64,000 nucleotides of DNA from Nitrincola alkalisediminis (GCF_009821115.1 NZ_VYTY01000002.1:429279-493278), one strand, 5' to 3'; shown: positions 38,234 to 48,105, counted from the first letter of the stretch. Translations and numbers: made by a program. The notes: generated from the sequence alone by a model not told the origin.

Positions 38234-39759
38234 GCACTTCATCCCCAAAGCTATTATCTATCAGCTCTGAATGGAACTTTGAACTCCTCGAAGCCTTTGA
38301 CCGAGAGTTGGCGCGTATCGCCAAGGATTTTGGTTTGGACACCTATCCCAACCAGATCGAGATCATCACATCCGAACAAATGATGGATGCCTACTCGTCT
38401 ATTGGTATGCCGCTCAACTATAACCATTGGTCATTTGGCAAACAATTTGTTGAGACAGAGCAGAACTATTCTCGCGGTCGCATGGGCTTAGCCTATGAAA
38501 TTGTCATTAACTCCGATCCCTGTATTGCCTATCTCATGGAAGAAAATACACTGTGTATGCAAGCGCTTGTGATCGCCCATGCCTGCTACGGACACAACTC
38601 TTTTTTTAAAGGTAATTATTTATTTAGAACCTGGACCGATGCCTCCGCGATTATTGACTACCTTTTATTTGCGAAAAACTACATTCGTGAATGTGAGGAG
38701 CGTCATGGCGTTGAAGAAGTGGAAGCGATTCTGGATTCTTGCCATGCGCTCATGAACTACGGCGTTAACCGATATAAGCGCCCTCGTCCACTGACCGCGG
38801 CGGAGGAACGTGAGCGACAACGCTCGCGTGAAGCCTACATGCAACAGCATCTGAATGAACTCTGGAACACCATTCCTAAAAAAGAGGGGCCTGCGGATGC
38901 ACAACAAGCACGCTACCCCGTTGAGCCAGAAGAAAACATCCTCTATTTCATTGAAAAAAATGCGCCTCTGTTAGAGTCTTGGCAGCGTGAGTTAATTCGT
39001 ATTGTTCGAAAGCTCGCACAGTATTTTTATCCACAAAAACAGACACAAGTCATGAATGAAGGCTGGGCTTGTTTCTGGCATCATACCCTATTGCACCAGC
39101 TCTACGACGAGGGCAGAGTCGATGATGGCTTTATGATGGAGTTTTTGCACTCTCATTCCAGTGTTATCTATCAACCCCCCTTTGACCACCCCCACTTTTC
39201 AGGCATCAACCCCTACACGCTGGGTTATCACATGATGCAAGATATACGTCGTATCTGTGAGAATCCAACCGATGAAGATCGAGAGTGGTTTCCGCAACTG
39301 GCGGGCAGCGACTGGCAAGCATCCTTGGACTATGCCATGCGCAACTTCAAGGATGAAAGTTTTATACAGCAATACTTGTCACCAAAGCTCATTCGTGACT
39401 TGAAACTCTTTAATATACATGATGATGCTGGCTTACCTGTGTTAAAGGTAAAAGCAATTCACAATGAAACAGGCTACCAACGGATACGTGAAACCCTCGC
39501 GGGCCAGTACAACCTCGGTAACCGCGAACCCAATATCCAAGTGTACAACGTGAACATCAGAGGGGATCGAAGCTTAACTCTGCGTCACTATATGCATAAT
39601 AAGCAACCCCTTAGCAGTTCGAGCAAGGAGGTATTGAAACACCTTCATAGGCTTTGGGGATTTGATGTCCGCTTGGAATCTATTTTGCCAGATGGGACCG
39701 TCACCAAACGTTACGAATGTCCTCCTTCGGCTGAGTTGCTTGAGGTCATATGCCCATGA
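38230..39759 (+). CDS. SpoVR family protein
   Basis: A 509-residue SpoVR/YcgB protein. Typical blocks are the N-terminal Trp-rich start (SSEWNFELLEAFDRE), the HACYGHNSFFKGNYLF histidine cluster, and NEGWACFWHHTLLHQLY, where His residues suggest metal or cofactor binding. Bacillus SpoVR is needed for spore cortex formation; in non-sporulating bacteria the gene stays linked to prkA and yeaH. Function is unresolved, though it is likely concerned with the cell envelope. ATGA overlap with yeaH. Confidence 0.93.
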   Translation: MSTSSPKLLSISSEWNFELLEAFDRELARIAKDFGLDTYPNQIEIITSEQMMDAYSSIGMPLNYNHWSFGKQFVETEQNYSRGRMGLAYEIVINSDPCIAYLMEENTLCMQALVIAHACYGHNSFFKGNYLFRTWTDASAIIDYLLFAKNYIRECEERHGVEEVEAILDSCHALMNYGVNRYKRPRPLTAAEERERQRSREAYMQQHLNELWNTIPKKEGPADAQQARYPVEPEENILYFIEKNAPLLESWQRELIRIVRKLAQYFYPQKQTQVMNEGWACFWHHTLLHQLYDEGRVDDGFMMEFLHSHSSVIYQPPFDHPHFSGINPYTLGYHMMQDIRRICENPTDEDREWFPQLAGSDWQASLDYAMRNFKDESFIQQYLSPKLIRDLKLFNIHDDAGLPVLKVKAIHNETGYQRIRETLAGQYNLGNREPNIQVYNVNIRGDRSLTLRHYMHNKQPLSSSSKEVLKHLHRLWGFDVRLESILPDGTVTKRYECPPSAELLEVICP

Positions 39760-39799
39760 CCTCTATACTCCCGCCTACATCATTTACTGGAGCGCCCTT

Positions 39800-40168
39800 A
39801 TGGATTGTTTGTTTTGTAAAATCATTGCCAACGAAATCCCTGCCGAACGTCTTTATGAAGATGAATATGCATTGGCTTTCAAGGATATTAACCCTCAAGC
39901 CCCTTTCCATGCCCTGATCATCCCTAAAAAGCATATAGCAACACTGAATGACGTTGCGCCCGAAGACTGTGAAGTCGTTGGTCATCTGCATCGGGTTGCT
40001 GCAACACTGGCCAAACAAGAAGGGTTTGCTGAAACAGGGTACCGTACTGTTTTTAATTGCAACTCACATGGTGGGCAAACGGTTTATCACATCCATTTAC
40101 ATTTACTAGGTGGTAAACCCATGGGTTGGCCCCCTTATCAAGCAACCTTAAAGGTTGATCCTATTTAA
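39800..40168 (+). CDS. hinT: HIT domain protein (HinT-like)
   Basis: A 122-residue purine nucleotide phosphoramidase of the HINT branch. It opens with CLFCKIIANEIPAE (zinc-type Cys pair of HINT), and the histidine triad is YHIHLHLLGG, followed by the C-terminal MGWPP. The ATG at 39800 with GGAG upstream gives the standard size; a longer frame from 39662 lies within spoVR. It follows spoVR by 40 bases. Confidence 0.92.
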   Translation: MDCLFCKIIANEIPAERLYEDEYALAFKDINPQAPFHALIIPKKHIATLNDVAPEDCEVVGHLHRVAATLAKQEGFAETGYRTVFNCNSHGGQTVYHIHLHLLGGKPMGWPPYQATLKVDPI

Positions 40169-40251
40169 TAATTAACTTTTTGTTGCGCTGCATCATTTAT
40201 GATTATACTAATGTTAGTATGATATAAAGTAGTTCAACAAGGAGCACGATT

Positions 40252-41214
40252 ATGTCTGATTTAAACTTGGCCCCTCTAAAAAAAGAGCGGCCTCCCGTTC
40301 ACGATCAATTAGAGTTTTTTATTGAACAAGCTAGACAGGCTACGCCTATTCGCACGGCGGTGGTTCATCCCGTTGACCGCAACAGCTTACTGGGCGCGAT
40401 TGAGGCCGCTGAACAGGGACTTATCGAACCTTTACTCGTAGGCCCTGAACACAAAATCAGAGCCGCTGCCGAGAAAGAAGAGATCGACCTCTCTTCTTAT
40501 GAAATAGTGAGCACGGAACACAGCCATGAAGCTGCTGAGCGTGCTTGTGGACTGGTACGCTCCGCTGAAGCCGTAGCACTGATGAAAGGTAGCTTAGGTA
40601 CATCTGAACTCTTAGCTGCGATTTTAGACAAGCAAACCGGCATACGCACGGATCGCCGCTTGAGCCATGTATGGGTATTTGATGTTCCTAACTATCATAA
40701 ACCACTGATCATCACCGATGCCGCGATAAATGTGACACCTGATCTCATTACCAAACGCGACATTATTCAAAACGCCATACACTTTTGCCATTCACTTGGC
40801 ATTGTACAGCCGAAAGTGGCTATTCTGGCGGCTGTCGAAAAAGTAAAACCCGGCATGCGAAGCACCATTGATGCGGCTGCCTTATGCAAAATGGCCGATA
40901 GAGGCCAGATTACAGGTGCCATTTTAGATGGCCCACTTGCCTTTGATAATGCCATTTCATTGCAAGCGGCAATCGATAAACATATTGACTCCCCCGTGTC
41001 TGGAGAAGCCGATATTTTACTGGCGCCCGATTTAGAATCTGCCAACATGATTGCGAAACAGCTGATCTACTTAGCCGGTGCAAAATCTGCTGGCCTTGCC
41101 GTAGGGGCTAAAGTTCCTATTATCTTAACAAGCCGAGCTGAGGGAACCCTCGGACGTCTTGCCTCCTGCGCCATGGCATCGCACATGGTTTACCATCCAC
41201 CGAAAGGAAGCTAA
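40252..41214 (+). CDS. Phosphate acetyl/butyryltransferase family protein
   Basis: A 320-residue acyl-CoA:phosphate acyltransferase consisting of the bare catalytic domain of the Pta/Ptb fold. Recognisable segments are LVGPEHKIRAAAE, MKGSLGTSELLAA, TDAAINVTP and DGPLAFDNAIS. It lacks the P-loop and DRTGG regulatory domains of the 700-residue E. coli Pta. Such short enzymes make acetyl- or butyryl-phosphate. Paired with ackA five bases later, it forms an acyl-CoA to acid/ATP route. Substrate preference (acetyl, propionyl or butyryl) is not visible. AAGGAGC precedes the ATG. Confidence 0.88.
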   Translation: MSDLNLAPLKKERPPVHDQLEFFIEQARQATPIRTAVVHPVDRNSLLGAIEAAEQGLIEPLLVGPEHKIRAAAEKEEIDLSSYEIVSTEHSHEAAERACGLVRSAEAVALMKGSLGTSELLAAILDKQTGIRTDRRLSHVWVFDVPNYHKPLIITDAAINVTPDLITKRDIIQNAIHFCHSLGIVQPKVAILAAVEKVKPGMRSTIDAAALCKMADRGQITGAILDGPLAFDNAISLQAAIDKHIDSPVSGEADILLAPDLESANMIAKQLIYLAGAKSAGLAVGAKVPIILTSRAEGTLGRLASCAMASHMVYHPPKGS

Positions 41215-41218
41215 GGCT

Positions 41219-42406
41219 ATGCGGACATTGTTAACCGTTAATGGTGGCTCATCCAGTCTCAAATGCGGCCTCTATCACGTCGAAGCTACTGGCTTAAAAA
41301 ACCTGTGCATTGTCAAATTTGGCAATCTTCTCGGTGAGGGTGTCCGCTTTAGTGCAAGCACCTCGGAAGGAAAGCTGCTGGATAACCAAACCCTCGACTT
41401 CCAATCCTTTGCACGCAATGCGCGTCATCAAGCGGCACTGGATTTTGTCTTAGGTTGGTTCAAATCCGAATTTCCAGATCATCAACTCATTGCATCGGGT
41501 CATCGTATTGTGCACGGTGGAAATCGCTTTAGCCAACCCATTAAAGTGGACGCTGACGCTTTAGAAACACTCGATACCTTTGTTCCTTTAGCGCCCTTAC
41601 ATCAGCCTTATAATCTGATGCTGTTGCGGGCCATGCAAAACCTGTTACCTGAGCTCCCTGCTGTTGGTTGTTTCGACACCATGTTTCATGCGCACCAGGA
41701 TCCTCTCGAGCGCCTGTACGCCATTCCTAAACACCTCAGTGAAGCAGGTGTTATGAAGTATGGTTTCCATGGTTTGTCGTACGAATACATCGTTAGACAA
41801 TTGCGCAACTCCAACTCTAGCAAACTCAAAACCATTGTCTGTCATCTTGGTGCTGGCGCCAGCATGTGCGCAATCGATCAAGAGAAATCCGTTGCCTCAA
41901 GCATGGGCTTTACCGCTGTTGAGGGTCTGCCGATGGGCAGTCGTTGCGGTAGCATCGACCCCGGTGTTTTACTCTATTTGATGCGCGAGTATCAAATGGA
42001 TCTTGATGCCATCGAAGCCCTCTTATACAAAGAAAGTGGTTGGTACGGTGTTTCGGGTGGCATTAGCTCCGAAATGCTCGAGTTACACAAAGCACAGCAT
42101 CCAGATGCAGAACGGGCGATCGATTTATTCTGTTTACGCATAGCAGAAGAAGTTGGCCGCTTGACCGCGTCACTTGGGGGACTCGAGCAGCTGGTGTTCA
42201 CAGGTGGTGTTGGCGAAAACGATGCCGATGTACGTGCGAGGGTCATCAAGCGATGCGCTTGGCTGGGTGTTCAATTGAATCACGCGGCCAACACAGATCA
42301 AGAGCACTTGATCAGTACACCCGAATCAGCCATTCAAGTCCGCGTAATCCCAACCGATGAGGAAATGATGATCGCGATGCACACTCACGATCAAGTTCAT
42401 TCTTAA
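41219..42406 (+). CDS. ackA: Acetate kinase
   Basis: ASKHA-fold kinase that interconverts acyl-phosphate and acid with ATP. 395 residues from the ATG at 41219. The first signature is LLTVNGGSSSLKC; the second is MKYGFHGLSYEY; further blocks are CHLGAGASMCAI, MGFTAVEGLPMGSRCGSIDPG and FTGGVGEND. The second signature has G-F-H-G-L-S-Y, as in true acetate kinases. The 20-residue upstream extension overlaps the acyltransferase and is rejected. Coupled to the phosphate acyltransferase gene. Confidence 0.93.
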   Translation: MRTLLTVNGGSSSLKCGLYHVEATGLKNLCIVKFGNLLGEGVRFSASTSEGKLLDNQTLDFQSFARNARHQAALDFVLGWFKSEFPDHQLIASGHRIVHGGNRFSQPIKVDADALETLDTFVPLAPLHQPYNLMLLRAMQNLLPELPAVGCFDTMFHAHQDPLERLYAIPKHLSEAGVMKYGFHGLSYEYIVRQLRNSNSSKLKTIVCHLGAGASMCAIDQEKSVASSMGFTAVEGLPMGSRCGSIDPGVLLYLMREYQMDLDAIEALLYKESGWYGVSGGISSEMLELHKAQHPDAERAIDLFCLRIAEEVGRLTASLGGLEQLVFTGGVGENDADVRARVIKRCAWLGVQLNHAANTDQEHLISTPESAIQVRVIPTDEEMMIAMHTHDQVHS

Positions 42407-42416
42407 ACCATTTTCT

Positions 42417-42449
42417 GAGTCGTCGAGTGCCGAATGGCACCGACGACTC
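42417..42449. repeat. Strong hairpin between convergent ackA and rlmB
   Basis: GAGTCGTCG (42417-42425) pairs perfectly with CGACGACTC (42441-42449). A bulged A and a second stem GTGCC/GGCAC close a GAAT loop. It sits in the 53-base gap between the two stop codons. No long T-run on either side, so it may act as transcript-end protection or a weak bidirectional terminator. Confidence 0.65.
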
Positions 42450-42459
42450 ATTCATCATC

Positions 42460-43197
42460 TTACTGACGACGCTGACGCAGAACCTCAAACAGACACACTC
42501 CCGTTGCAACCGAGACGTTTAAGCTGGTTAAGCTACCCAGCATAGGGATTTTAATTAACTGGTCACAATGCTCTCGGGTCAAGCGCCGCATCCCTTTTCC
42601 TTCTGCGCCCATCACAAGCGCCATCGGTCCTTTTAAATCAGCCTCAAATAGCGTTTGCTCAGCCTCCCCTGCCGTTCCAGTAATCCACACACCAGCCTGT
42701 TGCAATGACTGCAGAGTACGAGCCAAATTGGTCACTTGAATATACGGAACAATTTCGGCTGCTCCACACGCAACCTTACTCACTGTCGCATTCAGAGGCG
42801 CTGATTTATCACGTGGGGCAATGACCGCTAAAACGCCCGCCGCTTCCGCCGTTCGCAAGCACGCACCTAAATTGTGCGGATCGGTCACCCCATCTAAAAT
42901 CAAAAAGAGTGGGTTCGTCGGGGCTTTCGCCAACAGGGCCGTTAAATAGGACTCATCATAGGTCTGGATAGGCTTACATTCTGCAATCACTCCTTGGTGA
43001 CTGCCTTCCACCATATCATCTAAACGCTTACGCGCTGTTTTCTGAATTGAAATGCCTTGAGCAATTGCCATTTCTAACAAAGGTGAAATGCGTGCATCCT
43101 CTCGCCCCTCTTGCACAAACAATACTTTGATTCGACCTGGATCTCTCTCTAGTAGAGTTGTAATTGCATGAAGACCAAAAACTCGCTCAAATGACAT
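42460..43197 (-). CDS. rlmB: 23S rRNA (guanosine(2251)-2'-O)-methyltransferase RlmB
   Basis: SPOUT/TrmH-family enzyme that 2'-O-methylates G2251 in the 23S peptidyltransferase loop. 245 residues from the ATG at 43197 (a GTG four codons earlier is less likely). An N-terminal L30e-like domain (FGLHAITTLLERDPGR) precedes the SPOUT knot with LILDGVTDPHNLGACLRTAEAAG, VMGAEGKGMRRLTREHCD and IPMLGSLTSLNVSVA. In E. coli it follows rnr; here the upstream gene is the small Cys-rich protein after a 421-base gap. Confidence 0.95.
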   Translation of the reverse strand: MSFERVFGLHAITTLLERDPGRIKVLFVQEGREDARISPLLEMAIAQGISIQKTARKRLDDMVEGSHQGVIAECKPIQTYDESYLTALLAKAPTNPLFLILDGVTDPHNLGACLRTAEAAGVLAVIAPRDKSAPLNATVSKVACGAAEIVPYIQVTNLARTLQSLQQAGVWITGTAGEAEQTLFEADLKGPMALVMGAEGKGMRRLTREHCDQLIKIPMLGSLTSLNVSVATGVCLFEVLRQRRQ

Positions 43198-43618
43198 GTT
43201 GTTTTCCACTGTCGATAAATAAAACTCTATTCTAGCAGTTTCACTCGCTCGTCACACAGTCCAGAGTTGTGTTTCTTTGCTTGAGTATCGACTTGTCTAC
43301 CCATACGCTCACTGACAATAAGTGTACAACAATCATGCCGCAAGTGATCGTTGACATAGGCTATCATTTATACAGGTTTTCGAAAAAGTATTTGTATGAT
43401 GATGTGGATATTCAACAAATGAGCATCAAGTGACTAATAAAAGTACAACTTCCTCAACCCCAGTGTTCATGGGCTTTAGAGGGGGTTACTACACAGATTT
43501 CCTTGCGTTATTCACAGCCTTATACAGAAATACTGTGCATAACCTTAGCGCTGTTGACGGGTGATACCGCACAAAATAGCAAACGCTTGTTACATTTTCA
43601 CCAAAAAAAAATAGACGC
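43198..43618. other. 421-base non-coding region upstream of rlmB
   Basis: No supported gene on either strand. An 82-residue frame at 43489-43737 on the minus strand is an off-frame shadow of the small gene at 43619-43780. AACCCC (about 43455) and GGGGTT (about 43482) could form a loose hairpin. TAGAAT on the minus strand, some 30 bases before rlmB, is a possible -10 box without a clear -35. Confidence 0.4.
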
Positions 43619-43780
43619 TCAGTCATCCAAGGTCTTGGTTTGACGAGAAGCCTGCTGCTCTTTCCACAAGCGACGTTGCTCATAGTAATAATCCCAAACG
43701 CAAGGACAACAGGACCCACCACCACAACACTCATCATTGCCAGGTGGTTGTGGTTCGTCTTCTAAATCATTCAAGTTCAT
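43619..43780 (-). CDS. Small Cys-rich oxidoreductase-like domain protein
   Basis: A 53-residue protein. GGAGG lies eight bases before the ATG (complement of 43778-43780), an excellent site. The centre reads ECCGGGSCCPCVWDYYYEQ, matching the small 'oxidoreductase-like' protein family whose hallmark is CCGSGCxxCVWDxY. Flanks are acidic (DLEDEPQPP) and polar. No function is known for the bacterial forms; metal binding through five cysteines is a reasonable guess. It is transcribed toward rlmB after a long gap. Confidence 0.82.
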   Translation of the reverse strand: MNLNDLEDEPQPPGNDECCGGGSCCPCVWDYYYEQRRLWKEQQASRQTKTLDD

Positions 43781-43826
43781 ACACATTCCTCCATTGGCAA
43801 AGATTCATAACAGAAGTTTAGCAAAA

Positions 43827-43866
43827 ATAAAAACCCCAGTTAACTCAATAAAAGCTCACTGGGGTT
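43827..43866 (-). terminator. Terminator after adk
   Basis: On the minus strand AACCCCAGT (complement of 43858-43866), a 17-base loop, then ACTGGGGTT (complement of 43832-43840) and TTTATTTTT. Confidence 0.85.
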
Positions 43867-43899
43867 CACGAAGATTTTGCTAGGCTTAAATCAATTCAA

Positions 43900-44562
<663 letters not shown>

Positions 44563-44678
44563 TTATCTCCTGATTATATGTAATTCTGTTTGTCCTAGGC
44601 ACACATGCTGCCAAGGCATTAATAAAATAGTATCCGAGGGTAACGCTCAGTTAAGCCACTCACAATTCGACGTTAGAA

Positions 44679-47294
44679 CTAGCCAGTATTACGCATTCCG
44701 GCTGAGATCCCGGCCATCGTCACCATAAGTGCCTGCTCAAGACGCTCATCCGGCTGATTTCGATCTCGATACAAAAGCTCAGCCTGCAAAAAATGCAACG
44801 GATCTAAATAGGGATTTCGAACATCAATTGACTGTCGAATCACGGGGTTTGTTGATAACAAGCGTTCGCTCATCGACAACCCTTTCACCTGTTTAACCAC
44901 AGCGTGCATGGCTTTAAGCCGATCACGTAGACTCGCCCCCAATACACCAAGATCTTCGGATGTTAAGCGTTTTTCATAGTAGGCAGCAATATAGGTGTCG
45001 CTTTTGGCGAGAACCATCTCTAATAAATCGATGTTTGAACGGAAAAAAGGCCAATTCATATACAACTGCTGCAACTGCTCTAATTTTCCGTCATCCACGG
45101 CGCGTTGCAATGCGACATCAGAACCTAACCATGCGGGTAGCATCAAGCGTATCTGAGTCCATGCAAAAATCCATGGAATGGCTCGTAAGCTCTCGACTCC
45201 ACCATCGGCTCTGCGCTTTGCAGGACGCGAGCCTAGAGGTAATTTTGCCAGCTCTTGCTCCGGCGTTGTTGATCGAAAGTAAGGTACAAATAATGAGTCC
45301 TCTCTAACCACCGCTCGATAGCTTTTCAGACCGTCATCCGCTAAGGCGTCTAGCAGCTCACTCCATTCAGGTTTTGCATGACTCACTGGCGCAAGTGTCG
45401 CCTTCAAAACAGCGCCTGTGTATAACTCTAGATTTCGCATAGCAATTTCGGGAATTCCGAATTTAAAGCGAATCATCTCTCCTTGCTCAGTGACTCTTAG
45501 AGTCCCTGCGACTGAGCCGGGAGGTTGTGACAATATTGCCGTGTGACTAGGACCACCGCCACGACCTACAGTACCTCCACGGCCATGGAACAACGTCAGA
45601 TGCACACTGTGTTTACGACAAACATCCGTCAATGATTTTTGCGCTCGATACTGTCCCCAAGCGGCGGCAAGTTGGCCTGCGTCTTTAGAGGAATCAGAAT
45701 AGCCAATCATGACTTCTTGATGCCCCTCTGTATAGGCTTTATACCATGGAATATTTAACAGTGCATCGATACAATCAGGCCCCCCATCCAGATCCGATAG
45801 GGTCTCAAATAAGGGAACAACGGGTATATTCCAAGCCATGCCATGTTCTTGCAACAATAGAATGACAGCCAATACATCCGATGGTGAACTCGCCATAGAG
45901 ATCACATAAGACCCCAATGAAGATGGCACCGCTGATGCCGCCACCCGGCAGGTATTCAGAACCTCCGCAACCTCCTCGGAAGGCTGCCAGGCTCTAGGAA
46001 TTAATGGACGTTTCGATGACAGCTCCTGAACCAAAAAAGCTTGTCGCTCAGCTTCACACCATTGTGAGTAAGTACCACGATCATAAAATTGCGTGAGTTC
46101 ATCCAATACAGCGGTATGTCGATCTGCATTCTGGCGGATATCAAGCTTCACTAAGCTTAAACCAAAACAGGCTACACGCCGAATAATGTCTTCTAGAGAA
46201 CCTGCCGCAATTTTCTCCATGCCACACTCACATAAAGATCGGTGGCAAATTAATAAGGGCTCCAACAATTGCTCAGTCGACTCAATACACGGATGATCTG
46301 AGGGCACTCGTCCCTTAAGACGATCATTGATCGCATCGCGTGTTGCACACAGCTTTGCCCTAAGATCGCCCAGTATCGCACGATAGGGTTCAGCCACATC
46401 ACCCGTGATGGCCAATAACTCGGAATTCGCACGAAACATCGAGAGCTCGGCACGCAGTTGATCCACGTCACGCGTATACAGGTCAGCCGCCATCCACTGA
46501 GATAAGCTCAAGACTTGCTTTGTGACACGAGCCGTAACATTTGGATTACCGTCTCTATCGCCACCCATCCAAGAGCAAAAGACAACAGGCGATGTGGTCA
46601 ACGGGAGCCCTTGACCTGTTTTAGCCTGCAATTGACGATCAAGTCGTTTATAAAAAGCCGGAATTGCTGTCCATAGGGAATTTTCGATGACAGCAAATCC
46701 CCATTTTGCTTCGTCGACAGGAGTTGGCCGTTGTTTTCGGATTTCATCGGTATGCCAAATCTGAGCAATAAGCTGATCTAAATGCTCTTGGACAGGCTCG
46801 CCTCTATCCAAGCGTCTTAGGCAATCGAGCACGCCATCGTACTTTTGAATTAACGTGCGTCGGTTCACTTCAGTGGGGTGAGCCGTTAATACCAGCTCAA
46901 CATTCATTGAGCACAGACTGTCTCGAATCGTCTCCGGTGAGAAGCCCTTGCTGATAAGCTCCTCAATGAGCGTCTCAAAGTCATCAGGAACATCCTGCTC
47001 TAGTGCATCTAAGTGGCGCCGAACACGGTGATGTTCCTCAGCAATATTGGCTAAATTCAAAAACTGAGTGAACGCACGTGCCACTGGAAGCACTTCATCC
47101 TTTTCGAGTTCGCCAATGGCTGACAGAAGCTCTTGATGCTCAGGGCGCTCGGCACCTCTGCCTTCTTTAGCCAATTGACGTATATGTTCAATTTTTTGCA
47201 AAAACTCAGAACCTAGCTCTGCCTCAATCGTTTTACCTAGGCTCTCACCCAGCATTCGAACATCGTCTCGTAATGCTTCATGCAGATCACTCAT
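44679..47294 (-). CDS. ppc: Phosphoenolpyruvate carboxylase
   Basis: Fixes bicarbonate onto PEP to give oxaloacetate, refilling the TCA cycle. The ATG at 47294 gives 871 residues, typical; a 40-residue upstream extension lies inside mazG. Catalytic motifs: VLTAHPTEVNRRT (catalytic His), WMGGDRDGNPNVT, FHGRGGTVGRGGGPSHTAILSQ with TEQGEMIRFKFG, and the C-terminal RNTG that forms part of the allosteric site. It overlaps the mazG stop by eight bases. Confidence 0.96.
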   Translation of the reverse strand: MSDLHEALRDDVRMLGESLGKTIEAELGSEFLQKIEHIRQLAKEGRGAERPEHQELLSAIGELEKDEVLPVARAFTQFLNLANIAEEHHRVRRHLDALEQDVPDDFETLIEELISKGFSPETIRDSLCSMNVELVLTAHPTEVNRRTLIQKYDGVLDCLRRLDRGEPVQEHLDQLIAQIWHTDEIRKQRPTPVDEAKWGFAVIENSLWTAIPAFYKRLDRQLQAKTGQGLPLTTSPVVFCSWMGGDRDGNPNVTARVTKQVLSLSQWMAADLYTRDVDQLRAELSMFRANSELLAITGDVAEPYRAILGDLRAKLCATRDAINDRLKGRVPSDHPCIESTEQLLEPLLICHRSLCECGMEKIAAGSLEDIIRRVACFGLSLVKLDIRQNADRHTAVLDELTQFYDRGTYSQWCEAERQAFLVQELSSKRPLIPRAWQPSEEVAEVLNTCRVAASAVPSSLGSYVISMASSPSDVLAVILLLQEHGMAWNIPVVPLFETLSDLDGGPDCIDALLNIPWYKAYTEGHQEVMIGYSDSSKDAGQLAAAWGQYRAQKSLTDVCRKHSVHLTLFHGRGGTVGRGGGPSHTAILSQPPGSVAGTLRVTEQGEMIRFKFGIPEIAMRNLELYTGAVLKATLAPVSHAKPEWSELLDALADDGLKSYRAVVREDSLFVPYFRSTTPEQELAKLPLGSRPAKRRADGGVESLRAIPWIFAWTQIRLMLPAWLGSDVALQRAVDDGKLEQLQQLYMNWPFFRSNIDLLEMVLAKSDTYIAAYYEKRLTSEDLGVLGASLRDRLKAMHAVVKQVKGLSMSERLLSTNPVIRQSIDVRNPYLDPLHFLQAELLYRDRNQPDERLEQALMVTMAGISAGMRNTG

Positions 47295-48105
47295 TTGGGG
47301 ATTCTCCTTGCTTAGCTTGATTCCAAAAGTGGTCAAGCTCCGATAAGGTATAGTGATGCCAATCACCTTGGCCCTGCTCAACCTGTGTTTCAACAAATCG
47401 AAAACGTCGTTCAAACTTCCGATTCGTGCTCCGTAAAGCCGTCTCGGGATCGACGTTCAGATGACGCGATAAATTCACCTGCGCAAACAGTAAATCGCCC
47501 ATTTCATCCAGAATAGCAGCATGGTTACCCGATGCAATCGCTTCTTTCAGCTCAGCAAGCTCTTCTTCAATCTTATCGAAAACAGGGGCTATATCCGTCC
47601 AATCGAAGCCCACATTGGCAGCCCGCTTTTGCAGTTTTACGGCTCGAGGCAAAGCGGGTAAGGCTAAAGGAATCTCGTCTAATATGCCTTTTCTCGACTT
47701 AGCCGCACGCTCTTTCTGCTTAATCTCTTCCCATGACGCACGGACGTCTTCTTGTGTCATAGCCTCTACAGGCAAACCTGATGAATAGAGTTGTCCATCT
47801 GGAAAGACATGGGGGTGACGTCGAATTAACTTTTCAACGAGTTGATGAATAATGTCCTCAAATTGAAAATGTGATGATTCTTTTGCTATTTCTGCATAAA
47901 ACACAATTTGAAAGAGCAAGTCACCCAGCTCATCCTGTAAGTGAGGCCAATCTTCGCGCTCTAGAGTATCAACAACTTCATAGACCTCCTCAAGCGTGTA
48001 CTTCACTAAGGATGAGTAGGTCTGCTCACGATCCCACGGGCATCCACTTTCAGGATCCCGAAGGCGGGTCATTAAGTGCAAAAGATCCTTCACAGAGTAG
48101 GACAT
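47287..48105 (-). CDS. mazG: Nucleoside triphosphate pyrophosphohydrolase MazG
   Basis: Hydrolyses nucleoside triphosphates and, in E. coli, can lower ppGpp. 272 residues with two MazG domains. The first has the metal motif EExxE in YTLEEVYEVVDTLE and the ELGDLLFQIVFYAE segment (second ExxD); the second, less conserved, has EEELAELKEAI and DEMGDLLFAQVNLSRH. It immediately follows relA, the standard relA-mazG order. Confidence 0.95.
   Translation of the reverse strand: MSYSVKDLLHLMTRLRDPESGCPWDREQTYSSLVKYTLEEVYEVVDTLEREDWPHLQDELGDLLFQIVFYAEIAKESSHFQFEDIIHQLVEKLIRRHPHVFPDGQLYSSGLPVEAMTQEDVRASWEEIKQKERAAKSRKGILDEIPLALPALPRAVKLQKRAANVGFDWTDIAPVFDKIEEELAELKEAIASGNHAAILDEMGDLLFAQVNLSRHLNVDPETALRSTNRKFERRFRFVETQVEQGQGDWHHYTLSELDHFWNQAKQGESPNE

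Noticed and set aside
43351..43380. TTGACA at 43351 as a promoter
   Set aside because: No acceptable -10 box 15-19 bases away, and the only plus-strand gene downstream is far off.
43455..43487. AACCCC...GGGGTT hairpin upstream of rlmB
   Set aside because: Six pairs around a loop of over 20 bases with no T-run; likely chance.
43489..43737. 82-residue frame on the minus strand
   Set aside because: It overlaps the real 53-residue Cys-rich gene in another frame, has no ribosome-binding site and no recognisable motif.
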